From: Simmondsia chinensis
Taxonomy: Eukaryota; Streptophyta; Magnoliopsida; Caryophyllales; Simmondsiaceae
Direction of reading: 5' to 3'
Length of the DNA: 64,000 nucleotides
Assembly: GCA_018398585.1 (NCBI GenBank)
Contig: JAGTTD010000019.1
Span: forward strand, 7,539,702-7,603,701
The position numbers and the translations under genes are program-made. How positions within the stretch are numbered: position 1 is the stretch's first letter; the number at the start of each line of letters is the position of its first letter. Below are positions 35,269 through 47,239 of the stretch, piece after piece. Under the pieces are notes generated by a model. That model made no database searches, was not told the DNA's origin, and saw only the letters and a program-made list of their open reading frames with translations.

Positions 35269-35651
35269 TGATGCAGCCCGTCAATGGCTTGGCGAGTACT
35301 ACTTAGCCGATACCCCCGGAAACGCGGACGCGGGCTAAAGGGAATTTAGTTAGAGTTTGATTTTGAATAGGATTAGTTTTTTTTAGTTTTCATAGTTAAA
35401 TTTTGAATTATCTTTTAGTGTTTTATTCTTAGTCAACTAGCTCCTCTATTTAAACAAGAGAAAATCTGGGTTGGTTAGTTTTTCATAATTTCATATTTCA
35501 ATATCAAGTTTCTAAGTTTTCTCTCTTTCTCGGATTGTAAGAAATTGAGTAGCTTATTTCCCCCTTGTTTTATTTACTTTTGCAATAAAGTTAAAGGGAA
35601 GATTATTGAATCCTTCCAGTTTCCCCAATTTTTCACTTACACGCTGCATCA
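35269..35651 (+). repeat. 5' LTR of the gag-only gypsy element
   Basis: 383 bp, TG...CA. It contains a TATTTAAA box at about 35447-35454 and a T-rich 3' half. Closely similar to the 3' LTR, with small indels. Confidence 0.88.
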
Positions 35652-35974
35652 GTTGGTATCAGAGCTCATAACAACTTCTAATATGGCCCGTGGGTGACAA
35701 AGATACACCACCGCCGGAGACACATATAAGCGGGATTTCCAACAACAAACCAAGAGGAGGTTGGATGAGTTTGAGGAGAAATTCAGGCGAATCGAGCGTT
35801 GCTGGATTCAATTGGGGGCAAATCCCGAGCAGGCGCCGGGAACCCAGCCCCAACACCTGCCGGTATCGGGCGAAGCAGAGGAGATGGACGAGAGCTTCTG
35901 GAATCCACTCCCGAATGCTGAGCTACCGAATCTTATGCCAAGGGGCATCAGCCCAGTACCGGCAATACTAATGA

Positions 35975-37330
35975 TTTTGATGATCAAAGGTGGGAATCTA
36001 ATCTCCGGATTGAGATTCTGGAGTTCAATGGCGAAAGTCGCTCGAAGGAGTTCTGGGATTGGCTTGCGGCAGTAGAGGAAGTCCTTGAATTCAAGGAGGT
36101 TCTAGAGAGGAAGCAGGCGCCATTAGTTGCTACCCGGTTACAGGGTAGGGCAGCTACCTGATGGCAAGCATTCACAACTTCGACAAGGAAAAGCAAGAAC
36201 TGAGACATGGGAGAAGATGAAGAAGCACATAAGAGGCGCCTTCCTGCCACGCAATCACGCCAAGGTGATGTATCAGCGCCTACAGAGTTTACGTCAGAAT
36301 TCGAGGACAGTGGAAGAGTACATGGCAAAATTATACTCCTTAGTCGCCAGGAAGGACTTGGTGAAATCAGGGGAGAAATTGGTAGATCGATATGTTGGCG
36401 GGTTGAAGGAGTCAATACAGGAGGTGTTGAACATGTTCGACATATTTTCAGTCTCGGAAGCGAGTTAGAGGGCAATGAACATCGAGAAGCAACAGAGGCG
36501 TCGTCAAGTTGGTGGTATTGGGAACACCCAGACAATGGGCATGACCAGGTACGACTAATCAACTCAGATACGCAAGGGAAGCCGGTTGCCACCAACCTTA
36601 GAAAGGAATTGGTGGGTAGCTCTAGAACCCGTTGTTTCAAGTGCGGAGAGATGGGACACCGTGCCGCTGAGTGTCGGAAGAGTGACAGAATGGGCAAGGG
36701 GTTGTATATCGAAGGTGTCCAAGCTAGAGATGGTGAGGTAATTGAGGAAGAGGCTAGTGACGAGTTAGCTCCACAAAGCGAAGAAGCAATTGCAGGCGAC
36801 GAGGGTCGTCTACTTGTGATGAGGTGAGTTTTTTTTCTGCCTAAGGGAGAAGAGGGAGACAACTGGCTGAGGAGTAACATCTTCCAGACAACTTGCACTA
36901 TTGGCAAGAGGATATGCTGCCTAGTAATTGACTCGGGAAGCTAGGAGAATGTCATCTTTGAAGAAGTAGTGTAGAGGCTTGGGTTTAAGACGGAGGATCA
37001 TCCGAACCCGTATAAGTTGGCTTGGCTCAAGAAGAGAAACCAGGTAACCATCTCAAAACGACGTCTAGCTAGTTTTTCCATTAGAGATGTGGTGTAACGT
37101 GGTAGTCATGGACGCATGTCATCTGCTATTGGGACAAACATGGCAATCCGATAGAGGTGCCATTCACGACGAATGACAAAACACCTATAGCTTCGTTTTT
37201 GAGGGCACCAAGATAGTCTTGTTGCCTGAAAAGGATGAAGCCCCACGACCGGAGAAAACCGTGGAGCCTAAGTCCCTGGTTAGAGCTTTGCTCGCCAAAG
37301 ATGTTAACGGGGGCAAATAGACAATCCTGC
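35975..37330 (+). pseudogene. Gypsy gag and protease relic
   Basis: Gag blocks in order: IEILEFNGESRSKEFWDWL, ETWEKMKKHIRGAFLPR, MYQRLQSLRQNSRTVEEYM, then a CCHC zinc knuckle CFKCGEMGHRAAEC at about 36631-36672 that would bind RNA. A protease-like segment follows (VIDSGS at 36926-36943, then NPYKLAWLKK, DACHLLLG, YSFVFEG) up to about 37200. Stops are frequent, for example at 36161-36163 where the family normally has Trp. Sequence from 37330 to 38197 is not recognisable. Confidence 0.8.
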
Positions 37331-38210
37331 AGGAAAATGAAGGACGCCAAGCAAAATAAGTTGAAGAATCGGAAGAGGTGCCGAGAGCTGTGTTGGTAAT
37401 AGGGAAAGGTCCATAGTGGGTGGGTCAAATACCGGGAGGAGAGTTACCAGGTTGGCTCTATCACAAAGTGAGCCTTGCGAAACTTCCAGATTCCAAGCTT
37501 CAAGGGTTCATGGCCTTCTGTCACCTCAAAAGGACAAGACATGGTGGGAGGATGTTGGCGGCAGATCCATCAATGGGGTCACGGTATTTCGTGAGCTTTC
37601 TGCATCATTGGCGGATATTCTGACAGAGGTGGGGAGAAGAATGTTGGGTTCCTTAATCCGGTGTTTTGTCGCCAAGCGCATCCAGAGCTGGGAGCATAGT
37701 GTCGTGCCATGTTGGAAAATGACAACCCGATTAATTGCAACACAAGGTTTCCACCGCTCAGAATTGGCAATGGCTTTGTCCATCAATCACTGGTAGACGT
37801 TGCGCCAATGTCCCATCTTATTTGTCCACATGAAAGGACACGTGACTTCATCTCCAAGCAGCAGACAAGACTTGTGCATACTTGAAGATCATTGCTGGAA
37901 GTTCGCGCCAAGCACATGAAAGTGGGAATAAGGATCTCCAGCACATAGGCAAGAGTGGTTCAAACGATTCCGTGGAAAATTCATGGACGAATTCCCTTCA
38001 ATCCAGGGAAGACGATGACAGCTATAACATGGCAGGATGGGGTACAATTCACACTTTGGCGGAGTGGGCCAACAACCCACACGTGAGGAAGAATGGCTGA
38101 CTGGAGCTCGACAAGATTGGCGGTTGGTGTGAGGAAACTCTACTTGGCGAGAGTAACCAAGAAGACCCCTTGGCGAATTCAATGGCGAATTCTCTCAAAT
38201 ACGAAGAGGA

Positions 38211-38592
38211 TGATGTAGCCCGTCAATGACTTGGCGGTACAACTTGGCAAATACACCCCGAGACACGGACGTGGGCTCAAGGGAATTTAGTTAGAGTTTG
38301 ATTTTGAATAGGATTAATTTTTTTTTTAGTTTTCAGATTTAAATTTTGAATTATCTTTTCGTGTTTTATTCGTAGTCAACTAACTCCTCTATTTAAATAA
38401 GAGGAAATCTAGGGTTAGTTTTTCATAATTTCAGATTTCAATATCAAGTTTCTAAGTTTTCTCTCTTTCTTGGGTTGTGAGAAATTGAGTAGCTTATTTC
38501 CCCCCTTGTTTTATTTACTTTCGTAATAAAATTAAAGGGAAAACTGTTGAATCCTTCCAATTTTCCCAATTTTTCACTTACGCGCTGCATCG
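38211..38592 (+). repeat. 3' LTR of the gag-only gypsy element
   Basis: 382 bp beginning TGATGTAGCCCGTCAATG. The terminal CA has become CG at 38591-38592. TSD ccaac follows. Confidence 0.88.
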
Positions 38593-38930
38593 CCAACCCA
38601 ACCAAAATTCAATCCAATTACTCGAACAAATTAAATGTTTCATCCTAAATTCAACCCGGACCCAAACACCCGAACCCAAACTCACTATCGTTGTGCCATA
38701 TATCATTGCAAATTCAATCAACTCTAAGCTTCATCATGTGTAAATTATATGCAATCATTCTTTGTGAATCAATCAATCACAAAAGTAAAAGACAATCTAG
38801 CGCTTGAAAGTAAAATAAAGGAAAAATCAGATATGCACAACTTTTATCCATTTAACCCATAAACTTTTGAAGTCACCTCAAAATAACTTTATCAATTACA
38901 CTAAAACCTACCCATCAACGAGTCAAATAA

Positions 38931-39019
38931 ACGAACCTCAACAACAACCCAATGTCTCAAAGAAGTTCCTGTTAAGGCAAAATCTGAAGAGAGTAAAATA
39001 TACACAGCCTTACCCTCTA
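38931..39019 (-). mobile_element. Tail-only RTE or SINE fragment
   Basis: On the minus strand: taaggctgtgtatatttt, a degraded gagac box and a (TTG)-like end at about 38938-38947. Flanks gagtcaaataa (38920-38930) and gagtcaaacaa (39020-39030) look like an 11-bp TSD. Too short to tell whether the parent was the LINE or one of its SINEs. Confidence 0.6.
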
Positions 39020-39471
39020 GAGTCAAACAATTAAGCATAACCAAAAAATAAAAATAAAAAAACCAAAGAAGCCAATTTTTACATTCACAATTGCAACTAT
39101 GACTAACAGGATTCGCATGAGATTCCAGCTAAGTTCGATCAGCTGCATAAATCAAAAGTACAACTTGTTCAAGAATTAAAACAAATTATTAAAAAAAAAA
39201 AAACTACTCTACTTAAGCTCCATCTGTTTCGAGGGAAGTATTCTCCCCCCCGGAAAACATTTTTCTTTGGAAAAGGTTTTCCATGGAAAATGTGATTCAC
39301 ATTGAGGTTTTCCGTTGTTTGTTTCAACAAAAAACATGTTCTTACCTTGCGATATTCTTTGTTTATTTTAAAAGAATCATCTTCTATCTATCATATTATG
39401 CCTTGCCATAGGGCAATATAAGTAGCGATATAATATAATAAAAATTATCTAAACTTTGTGTGGTTATGCAG

Positions 39472-39986
39472 TTATTACTAAGGTACCCTAAGATTTGGAC
39501 ATTTATCACATATCCTGACATTTCAATATATACACTGAGGTACCCTGAATTTTAATATTTTATTACTTGGTACTTTTGTAAAAATCTCACCAATTTTATA
39601 TAAAAATGCTAACATAACACATAATTATGATAATATTTACAAACCATGTCAATATTTTTACAAAATTATGTTTAAAGGTTCATCTTATATCGATTAAACT
39701 ACCTAAATATGGCCAAAATCATATATCATGTTAGCATTTTTTAGCAAAAAACTATAAAATTCTAATGAGAATACTGATATATTGTCGAAATCATTTCTGT
39801 TTTAGCCTTTTTTTTTTTATTGAAAATCTATCTAATTTCAACAAAGGCACTTGATTGATAAAATTTTAGAACTTCAGATTACCTAAGTGATAAAATATTT
39901 AAACCTCGAGATACCTCATTGTATGCATTGAAATATTAGAGTACCTAGGTGATAAATAGTCAAATTTTAGAGTACTTCAATGATAA
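39472..39986. mobile_element. Long-TIR MITE
   Basis: The left arm (about 39472-39590) and right arm (about 39850-39986) are inverted copies. Matching blocks are ggtaccctaagatttggaca / ggtac-type, tttatcac, catttcaatatata/catttcaatg and gaggtaccc/gaggtatc. No TSD was recognised. Non-coding. Confidence 0.65.
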
Positions 39987-40334
39987 TTTTCCTAAAAGGC
40001 ATATAACCAAAGAAAGTATTTTCTAAAAAAATATACAATATATAAATAGTTTTTTGGTGTTTGGTTTGATATAAACATTATTTCCTAATTTTAATATTCA
40101 CCATAGTTCGAATTAGTAAAGATGTTTCATATACAAAATATCAGTTAGGAACGAAAATCAAATGAAACTACATAATTCACTCAAGGATTTGAAGTTGACT
40201 GATCATTCTTCGTCCAGTTCTTGTCCCACACTATTACCTAGCACTCTAAGATCCCGCCAAGTTCATTTTGTCCTAATCTATATTTGGAACGATGTATACC
40301 TTCGAAATTTTTTGGATCGCTTGAAAGGATCACC

Positions 40335-40335
<1 letters not shown>

Positions 40336-40376
<41 letters not shown>

Positions 40377-40378
40377 GG
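40336..40378. repeat. C(39)G(4) homopolymer tract
   Basis: A 39-base C run at 40336-40374 followed by GGGG. It generates the poly-proline open frame. Such a tract is unusual in AT-rich plant DNA and its length may not be reliable. Confidence 0.9.
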
Positions 40379-40425
40379 CGGCCGTCTGGCAAAGGGAAGT
40401 CATTTTCCCCAATTTGAGGGAAAGG

Positions 40426-40925
40426 TAGGATGGCAATGGGGTGGGTAAAACCCGCTACTCTTGGGTACCCGCCCTGTTTGGAGTGGGTAGTGGGTACGGG
40501 TTAGGTGTACCCGCCCCATACCCGTGACACAGGTATAGTTTTGTACCGCCCCGCCCTACCTCATACCCACTTAATTTTGTACGTAGTTAACCTTCAAATT
40601 AAAAATACGTGTTTAAATTCAATAATCCAAATTGTTTATCAATGTTATAAAAAAATATAATTGGTTTTTAAAAATAGTATTAAATAAATAATATAAATGG
40701 GTATAAGTAATCATTTTTTATGCACATTAGGGCGAGTAAGGGTCGGATAATGGATACCCGCAGGTAAATAGGGCAGGTACGGGCTTGTATCTGCTAGGGC
40801 GGGAACGAGTATCCACTTCATATCCGTGGTGGATAATGGGGCGGGTACGGGTATAGGATTTGGGTGGCGGGTACGGGTATGAAGGAGGCACACCCCGTAC
40901 CCGCCCTGCTCCATTGCCATCCCTA
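40426..40925. mobile_element. hAT-type MITE with GC-rich arms, copy 3
   Basis: Starts TAGGATGGCAATGG and ends CCATTGCCATCCCTA. TSD gggaaagg (40418-40425) and gggaaaag (40926-40933). Its AT-rich core at about 40570-40720 is homologous to copy 2. Inserted into the TTA-flanked element above. Confidence 0.9.
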
Positions 40926-41568
40926 GGGAAAAGCTTTTCCGCTGGAAAGCACACGCTAAACAGTAGAAAAGAGGAAAACCACAAACGGAGCCTTAATAAA
41001 CAAGTTCATCTTTCCAACTAGTGTGGATCAGAAAATTCAAATTGGCATTCCAAGCATTTCATCAACTTTGTAAGTAATACAATCAACACTTCATTCATAA
41101 TACTGGTTTGCCATTCCTCTTGCCAAGCTTCCATTTGCAGTTGCCTGAACGTTCGTTGATTCTCGAATAAACGGCAGTGACAAAAGAAGAGAATTGTTTG
41201 AATTGTGTTCCTATCAAGTTTGATGGACGTTGGAAACACAAATTTAACTTTGAAACAACAAATTGCATTTCTAAGCAAGAAATGTTGGTATTCTAGGAGT
41301 TTCTTGCGACTATGAGATGAACTGCGTTCTTTTCTATGAGATGTACCTTATAAAAGGCAGGAGAGAGGGTCTACGAACAGGGATACTAGAGCTGGTTGTG
41401 CCAAAATCAGGTATTTCTATGTTCATTTGAACCTCCGATTGAAGAAACTAATTTCTAATAGTTACTACGACTTTCATTTTGCCGTAAAGTACCCATACTA
41501 GATAATGATACTTGGACATTGATACAACACTAAGGCACTTCAAATCAGACCTAGAAGATCGATAAATC

Positions 41569-41989
41569 TTAGAAAATAGTTGAGTCTAACCTCGGGACAC
41601 AATACCCATGTCGAGCTTTCATATCTAAGTCTGGGTAACATAGCTTGTGCTTGTGGCTCATAGCTAGCCAAAGAAAGAACTTGAAAATATCACTTAAGGG
41701 GACGATCCCTTCTACACGCTTGCTTCCGGGCTCCACAATGACAACCCGCCCGACACCTGCCATCCGTACGTGAAGACATGAATTTGGTGAACACGTAAGC
41801 ACGTGTAAATGCGACATTGAGAAAAGCATAGGGAATCCACCGGCAAACAGATAGCCCATCGTTCAGCTAAGGGAGCTTACCGGGTTTAGCCAATCGCTCC
41901 ATCACTTTAAAGAGTGAATCAGAGCGCAAGCACATTTGACATTTGCTGAATTCATGTTGAACATATGGGTCCTGACCCAATTGCAACGC
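41569..41989 (-). CDS. SNF4: KINbetagamma last two exons: fourth CBS repeat
   Basis: Exon 41881-41989 encodes [11 protein letters not shown]...[17 protein letters not shown]. Exon 41569-41756 encodes [20 protein letters not shown] and LSDIFKFF, then a tail to a TAG at 41569-41571. Splice sites cag|GCG, CG|GTAAGC and ggcag|GTGTC are canonical. Family members normally end shortly after SLSDVFxFLLG, so the roughly 30-residue extension suggests loss of the original stop. Confidence 0.85.
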
Positions 41990-42782
41990 CTGTAAAAGAT
42001 AAATCACAACGCAGATCGATCAGCAAATCAGTAAGAAAAAAACAGGCTTTCGGTAAGCTGATACGATAAATAAAAGAAATTGTTTGAACAATCAATTCAA
42101 GCGATCAAGACTCAAAACACAGATTAAGGGTACTTGAAAGTAAGTTGAACCACATATCAGCAAAGAAACTATTCCATAGCAATTAGGATACTTTAACCCG
42201 GTAGACATACAATAAGTTTCCAAACTAAACCAACTATACCCATATTCTATGAAATTGATCTTGAGGTATCCTCAATAGTCAATATGATGTTGCTATAAAG
42301 AATCAGCAACATATATCTAAGGGGAGGTAACTAATTTGTCCACTCCACCCAGAAGGAAAGAATTCTAGACAATGAAGGATTGATGCCTTTAGTTGCAAAG
42401 TTTTGTATATCACTGACCTTGTTTATTCTTTAATTATTATTTTAAATATTGAGTGAGGTCCCATTACTAAGCTCTATCCTTCCATAGAACACCAAGTGCC
42501 TACTTAGCCAAGTTATGAAAATACTGTTTTTCATATTCACTTTTTGCATAAGCACTTTTATAAAAGGTGCTTAGCATTTTTGTCTACAAAATTTTTAGTT
42601 TTTACTTTAAAAAAGAAATACTATTTTTCTACTTCTATTTAAAAGCACTTTTCTTCCCTCACCAAACACCTTTAAATCTAGAAAAAGGTGGTCTTTCTTA
42701 AATATATATATATACATATATATATTCTTGAAATGATGCTTGGCCAAATAGGAAATGATTGCAAAACACCAAAAGATCCTGA

Positions 42783-43180
42783 TAAAAAAAGGGCTATTAA
42801 TGCGAAAGGCCCCTACACTTTACCCAAAGTGTCAACTTAGTTCTTATACTTTTAGTTGTGTCAATTTAGTTCCTTTACTATTTATTTTGTGTCAATTTAG
42901 TCCCTAGAGTAAAATTAGCATCAAGTTGTTAACAAAATTATTAATGCTCGGGTGACTAGTGAGCTAATATCGACTTAGTGAATGGGTTTATATCGGGTCA
43001 TTTGCATTTACATAATCAAATCTTTAAAAATTATATAGTTAATTTAACTTCAATTTCAACTATAGGACTAAATTGACACAATTTGAATAGTACAGGGACT
43101 AAATTGATATAATTAAAAGTATATGAACTAAATTGACACTTTGAGTAAAGTACAGGGACTTTTCGCGTTAATGACAACCC
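42783..43180. mobile_element. Long-TIR MITE, Mutator-like, in an intron
   Basis: The TSD aaagatcctga is perfect over 11 bp (42772-42782 and 43181-43191). Arms of about 110 bp are inverted copies: aatgcgaaaggcccctacac vs complement aacgcgaaaagtccctgtac, then aaagtgtcaa(c/t)ttagttc and repeated gtgtcaatttagt blocks. Long TIRs and a 9-11 bp TSD point to a Mutator-derived MITE. Confidence 0.85.
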
Positions 43181-43289
43181 AAAGATCCTGAACCACTTTT
43201 CACGGATGAAATGAATAGCCAATTAGAACTCGTTCCTTCCTCTCTACAAAGCTTTCCCTCTAAGGCATTCGTTCGAGCCAACTAACACT

Positions 43290-43450
43290 ATCACTATCAC
43301 TTTAAGCTCTTCATGCTAACGTTTTCCCTTTCCTGACCAATCAGTCACTAGGGGCCTTTCATTATTACAAGAGGGGTTATTTGAACCAAGAACCTCTTAA
43401 CCTCAGATCGTAATGGTACTTTACTATTATGCCACGGCTTTGTTAGCTGA
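43290..43450 (-). mobile_element. tRNA-derived SINE-like sequence
   Basis: On the minus strand gccgtggcataatagtaaag (A-box-like) is followed about 45 nt later by ttcttggttcaaataacccc (B box GGTTCAAAT). This spacing and order are those of a tRNA-related Pol III promoter. The 3' end and TSD were not resolved. Confidence 0.5.
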
Positions 43451-43937
43451 ACAAGAGTAAGTTAATCCATGCATTCCAAAATAATCGTTTCCATACAGAA
43501 TCGCACAAATGCTAACATAATCTTTGCACATTTTTTTCTAAATAAATCCCAACAATATCTTTTTTTTTTTTTCACAAGTACACTTGCTAATATTGAAAAA
43601 AATTAATTCAATAGAATGTTTTTCTCAAATTCACGATCTTTTCAAGTGAATGCTCTCTATTCTCAGAAACTTGATACTTAACTTGGAACTTAGAAGTGTT
43701 TGCAGTGATTCATGAAGTAAATTTTCACAACGATGGAAGAGTCAACTTCTTTAAAGATTGAAAATGTATCAAATCGGTGCTACATTTACAAAAAAAGTAA
43801 ATTCAATTAATATAAATAAAGAAAGTGGCATTTATTTCACAAGACCTAAAAATGGAAAGGTATATGAAACCAAGGGATAAAATCTATCAACCAATGGGCA
43901 CCAACTTGAAACATTGGACACATCTTAACCATCTATA

Positions 43938-44471
43938 TTGGAAGTAGGGGGTGTAGATGATCTGGCCCCTTGTGAGTAACTCAAATAAAACTCGACTCAA
44001 ACTCGAATTATGAGTTCAAGTTCGTGTATTCCATTCTCAAATAGATACTCGACTTGATATTTGGCTTCATTTGGTATGCTCGAGTTGCACTTGACAATTA
44101 CACATTTGATGCACTTAAATATAGTTTGTATTAATTAAAGAGGAATTGGGCGTTAGAATATAGGCGATATCTGTACTTTTTTTTAAAATGTAGTATTAGC
44201 AATAATCACGTATCCAATCACGTACCCAAGTTGAGTATAAATAATGGTCGAGTATAAAGAATAATATTATAATAAAGCGAATATGTTGCACCTTAATATA
44301 CATAATAAGCAAGTACTCAAGTCGAGTCGAATACTCGAATAGTTAATCGAGTAGGAGCTCGAGCAGAATATAATACTCGACTCAAGTTCAAGTACGAGTT
44401 TGAGTACCTAGATAGTGAATTGAGTCCGATCGAGTATTAAGATACTCAATTCGATTACACCCCTTCCAAGG
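43938..44471. mobile_element. TIR MITE rich in ctcgagt/actcgag motifs, in an intron
   Basis: The left end ttggaagtagggggtgta pairs with the complement of the right end, cttggaaggggtgta. The interior alternates actcga/tcgagt motifs in both orientations, as seen in several plant MITEs. TSD not established. It lies directly beside what may be the remnant of a missing KINbetagamma exon (44505-44545). Confidence 0.55.
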
Positions 44472-44641
44472 GCATATACTCAACTTAAAAAGATAGTAAA
44501 AAAAAGATGTGATGGGAACATTGAAATCTTCCCTAGAAGCTCACACAATCTGCAATGTCATATACATAGATGAAAAATATTTGAAACTGATAGCCATTCC
44601 TATGTTCTCTCTTCAACAGCTTTATAGAAGAAGAAACATAC

Positions 44642-45267
44642 CTTGTAGTAACAGGTTCAACGCTAAACTAAGGGGACCGTTTGATCTTGACACTTGCTAA
44701 TGGCCTTTTATTCACATCTCCAACTTCTGGAACCCATTCTCCTGAGGGAAGCACAAAAAGTGGTACTTGCGGTACGGGTACAGGCCTAAGGAATTTCTGA
44801 AATACCTACAAATACCTGTAATTCAACAATGTCGATAAGTTGATGTATCTATCTATTCATTGTTTTAAACTAAAAAAGACATACATTTTACTATTCCAGA
44901 GAGTGAAGCAAGATGTAATAGTTGAGGCTTTGACTCATGTGAAGATGAATATGTGATGGGAACTGTAGCCACCTCATATTGCAGAAGTTTTAAGGCAACA
45001 TCCTTCAAATTATCATGTGGTTCGGCCTACACATACATGAAAATGGTCAATACTCCTTCATTGATCAACCAACATGAGTCGCGAAAGAAGATCAATGGAA
45101 GACATGATGCTAATGCTGCAAATAACTCTTACATGGATGAAACGACTAGAAGCTGCTCCTTCTATGCGACCAGACAGTCTCCACAGATTTGATTTTCCCT
45201 CCTTCCACGCTGCTATAGTATGTGTCTCTAGCTCTTCTTCTGACATATTTGACCAATGATTACCTAG
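44642..45267 (-). pseudogene. SNF4: KINbetagamma exons: second CBS region, with lesions
   Basis: Exon 45133-45267 encodes [20 protein letters not shown]... and starts after ttgccg, where ttgcag would be the normal acceptor. Exon 44885-45026 encodes [20 protein letters not shown]...[12 protein letters not shown]. Exon 44642-44815 opens in frame with CICRYFRNS, then shifts by one base to RPVPVPQVPLFVLPSGEWVP and shifts back to GPLSLALNLLLQ at the donor. The two shifts cancel, but the frame between them is lost without correction. Confidence 0.8.
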
Positions 45268-45963
45268 CGGCAAATATGCTGACGAGTTAAAGTCTTTAGC
45301 ATCAATGCGGTATCACATACAAAACAATCGGTGTACATACCATTTAACAAAATGCAACAGTACAACAACTACAATGTCGAGAGGACAACAAAAATAGAAA
45401 AATACATAAGCAGGTTTACTATATGCTATGAGTTTAAGGGTGGATCCAAAATAGAAAACAAAGTGCAATGCTGCTACTGTAGGGGTTCTAGTCCAAAGAT
45501 TCACAATTTATATCTCGATTAAGGCTTTGGACTTTAAGACCTTTCCTTTACAATTTTTTCCAGGCTCCCTGCATATAAGAGGAAGACGGTAAGATTTTCG
45601 AAGAAACAGTCAATCACAAAGTTCACTTCCTGAAAATGTTAGAATCTTCAACCTCTCCCAATCTAGTTGGCTCAACATTGCGAGTGTCAAGCACCTTCTC
45701 GTGCTTAGTCACTTGAGTCAAAGGAAACTCACAACCTCGATGTCACTAACATGTGCTTCAGAACATCCACAACAATCAGATTAGGTAATTGTGCTAACTA
45801 TGTTACCTAAACAAAAGTTGCCCTTTAGCTTTTCCTATGGCCCATGTAGCAAGCTCTCAAATTGACAACTTTTGATCTAGTTGGCTCAAGATACCAAGCA
45901 CTAGTGCACCCCTGGGACCCTACTTGCTCAAAACACAAAGATTACAAGAAAGGCTATAAATAC

Positions 45964-46391
45964 TATTCGGAATATATCTCAAAATTCCTTGGAAATTAAG
46001 TAGGGAAGCTGTAAGGAGGCCGATCGATCGGGCAGAAAAGCAGAATTTTAGATCAGCTGTCGTAGCAGACCCAATCGATCAGGAGTGGAGTTTTCACGCG
46101 GGTATAAATAATGACGTAGGGTTACGACCGATATTATTCCAATTACTTTTATTCCCCTGCGGCACCACACCAACTAGAGAGAGAGGGAGGAAGGAGTGAT
46201 TGTAATTCTTTTTTTTCAATTCAATAATAAAAGCTCGAATCTTCGCCCGTGGTTTTCTCCCCTCTCGATTGTAAAGGGGTTTCCACGTAAATCATAGTGT
46301 CCTTGTTTCGATTCTCTTTTATCTATTTTACTTCTCATTTGTCGTGGCGTTTGATTCGAATTAAGTACTTGGGATTCAGTATTTCCGCACA
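45964..46391 (+). repeat. 5' LTR of the copia element
   Basis: 428 bp. The first base pair TG is mutated to TA. TATA box tataaata at 46103-46110 followed by TGACGTA. A hairpin-forming block ctcccctctcgattgtaaag with the downstream ggg lies at about 46257-46278. Confidence 0.9.
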
Positions 46392-46429
46392 AATTGGTAT
46401 CAGAGCCCTTGTTTTTAAAGTTGGTACAA

Positions 46430-47235
46430 TGGCGACAACAATTAAATCTGAGTTAGAGAACTTCGGAGGTCAAGGAAGCTTCAGTTTGTGGCAAGTATGT
46501 GTTAAAGGGCTCCTGACCCAGAATGGCTCGAAGAAAGCACTGGATGGAAAAGAGAAGAAATCGAAAAACATGACAGAGGCGTAGTGGGAAGAATTGGATG
46601 ATAAGGCTCTCACGGCGATACAGATGTGTTTAACAGATGATGTACTGACAGAAGTCTAGGAGATGAAAACCGCCAAGGAGTTGTGGGAGAAGTTGCAAGA
46701 GATGTTTTGTCACAAATCGATCTCCAATAAACTCGCAGTAAAGCACCAATTATTCACGTTTCGTATGACGGAAGGTACATCACTTAAAAACCATCTTAGT
46801 GAATTTAATTCTATAATTCAAGAATTAAAAGAATTGCATGACGCCCCTAAGGACGAAGATCAGGCCATGATATTGTTGTGTTCTCTCTCTAATACTTATA
46901 AAGGCTTTGTAGAAAGCATGATATATGGTGGTAGGCCTACTATCACTGTCGATGAGGTTAAAAGAAACCTAGTAAGTAAAGAGATAGTTGATAGAGAATT
47001 GTCTGACTCTAGGAATAACTCTGGTAATGGGTTATTTGTGAGAGGTAGGATTGAAACTAGAGGGTCTAAAGGTGGAAAGAAGTCTAGGTCTAAATCTAGA
47101 CATAAGAACTTGTCATGTAATTTTTCTCACAAAAAGGGGCACATAAAGAAAAACTATTATAAGCTTAAGAATAAGCAGAGAGATGATAACAGGAATGACC
47201 AGTTGAAGATGAGGGAGATGTTGATGTTCTATTAG
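46430..47235 (+). pseudogene. Copia gag relic
   Basis: Starts MATTIKSELENFGGQGSFSL and contains the gag UBN2-type core (KTAKELWEKLQEMFC, KHQLFTFRMTEG, DEDQAMILLCSLSNTY). The zinc knuckle has lost Cys residues: it reads CNFSHKKGHIKKNYY where the family has CxxC...GHxxxxC. Stops fall after NMTEA (46582) and DDVLTEV (46658). Confidence 0.85.
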
Positions 47236-47239
47236 TAAC

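Larger units (their letters stand above)
35269..38592 (+). mobile_element. Ty3/gypsy-type element lacking reverse transcriptase
   Basis: Paired LTRs (35269-35651 and 38211-38592) begin TGATG, and the left one ends GCATCA. The 5-bp TSD is ccaac (35264-35268 and 38593-38597). The PBS ttggtatcagagctc (35653-35667) is complementary to initiator-Met tRNA, and the polypurine tract acgaagagga ends at 38210. The interior keeps gag, a zinc knuckle and a protease-like region, but no RT or integrase motif was found. At 3.3 kb it is a TR-GAG-like non-autonomous derivative. Confidence 0.88.
39216..40992. mobile_element. Composite TIR element with TTA target duplication
   Basis: The left end agctccatctgtttcgaggg pairs with the complement of the right end, ggctccgtttgtggttttcc. 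TTA flanks both sides (39213-39215 and 40993-40995), suggesting a PIF/Harbinger-type or similar element. Further inward, ggaaaac/gttttcc-type blocks mirror each other. It hosts two later insertions, the MITE at 39472-39986 and the hAT MITE at 40426-40925, plus a C(39) tract. No transposase was seen. Confidence 0.6.

Noticed and set aside
40162..40428. Poly-proline protein
   Set aside because: The proline run is the C(39) tract; nothing else supports coding.
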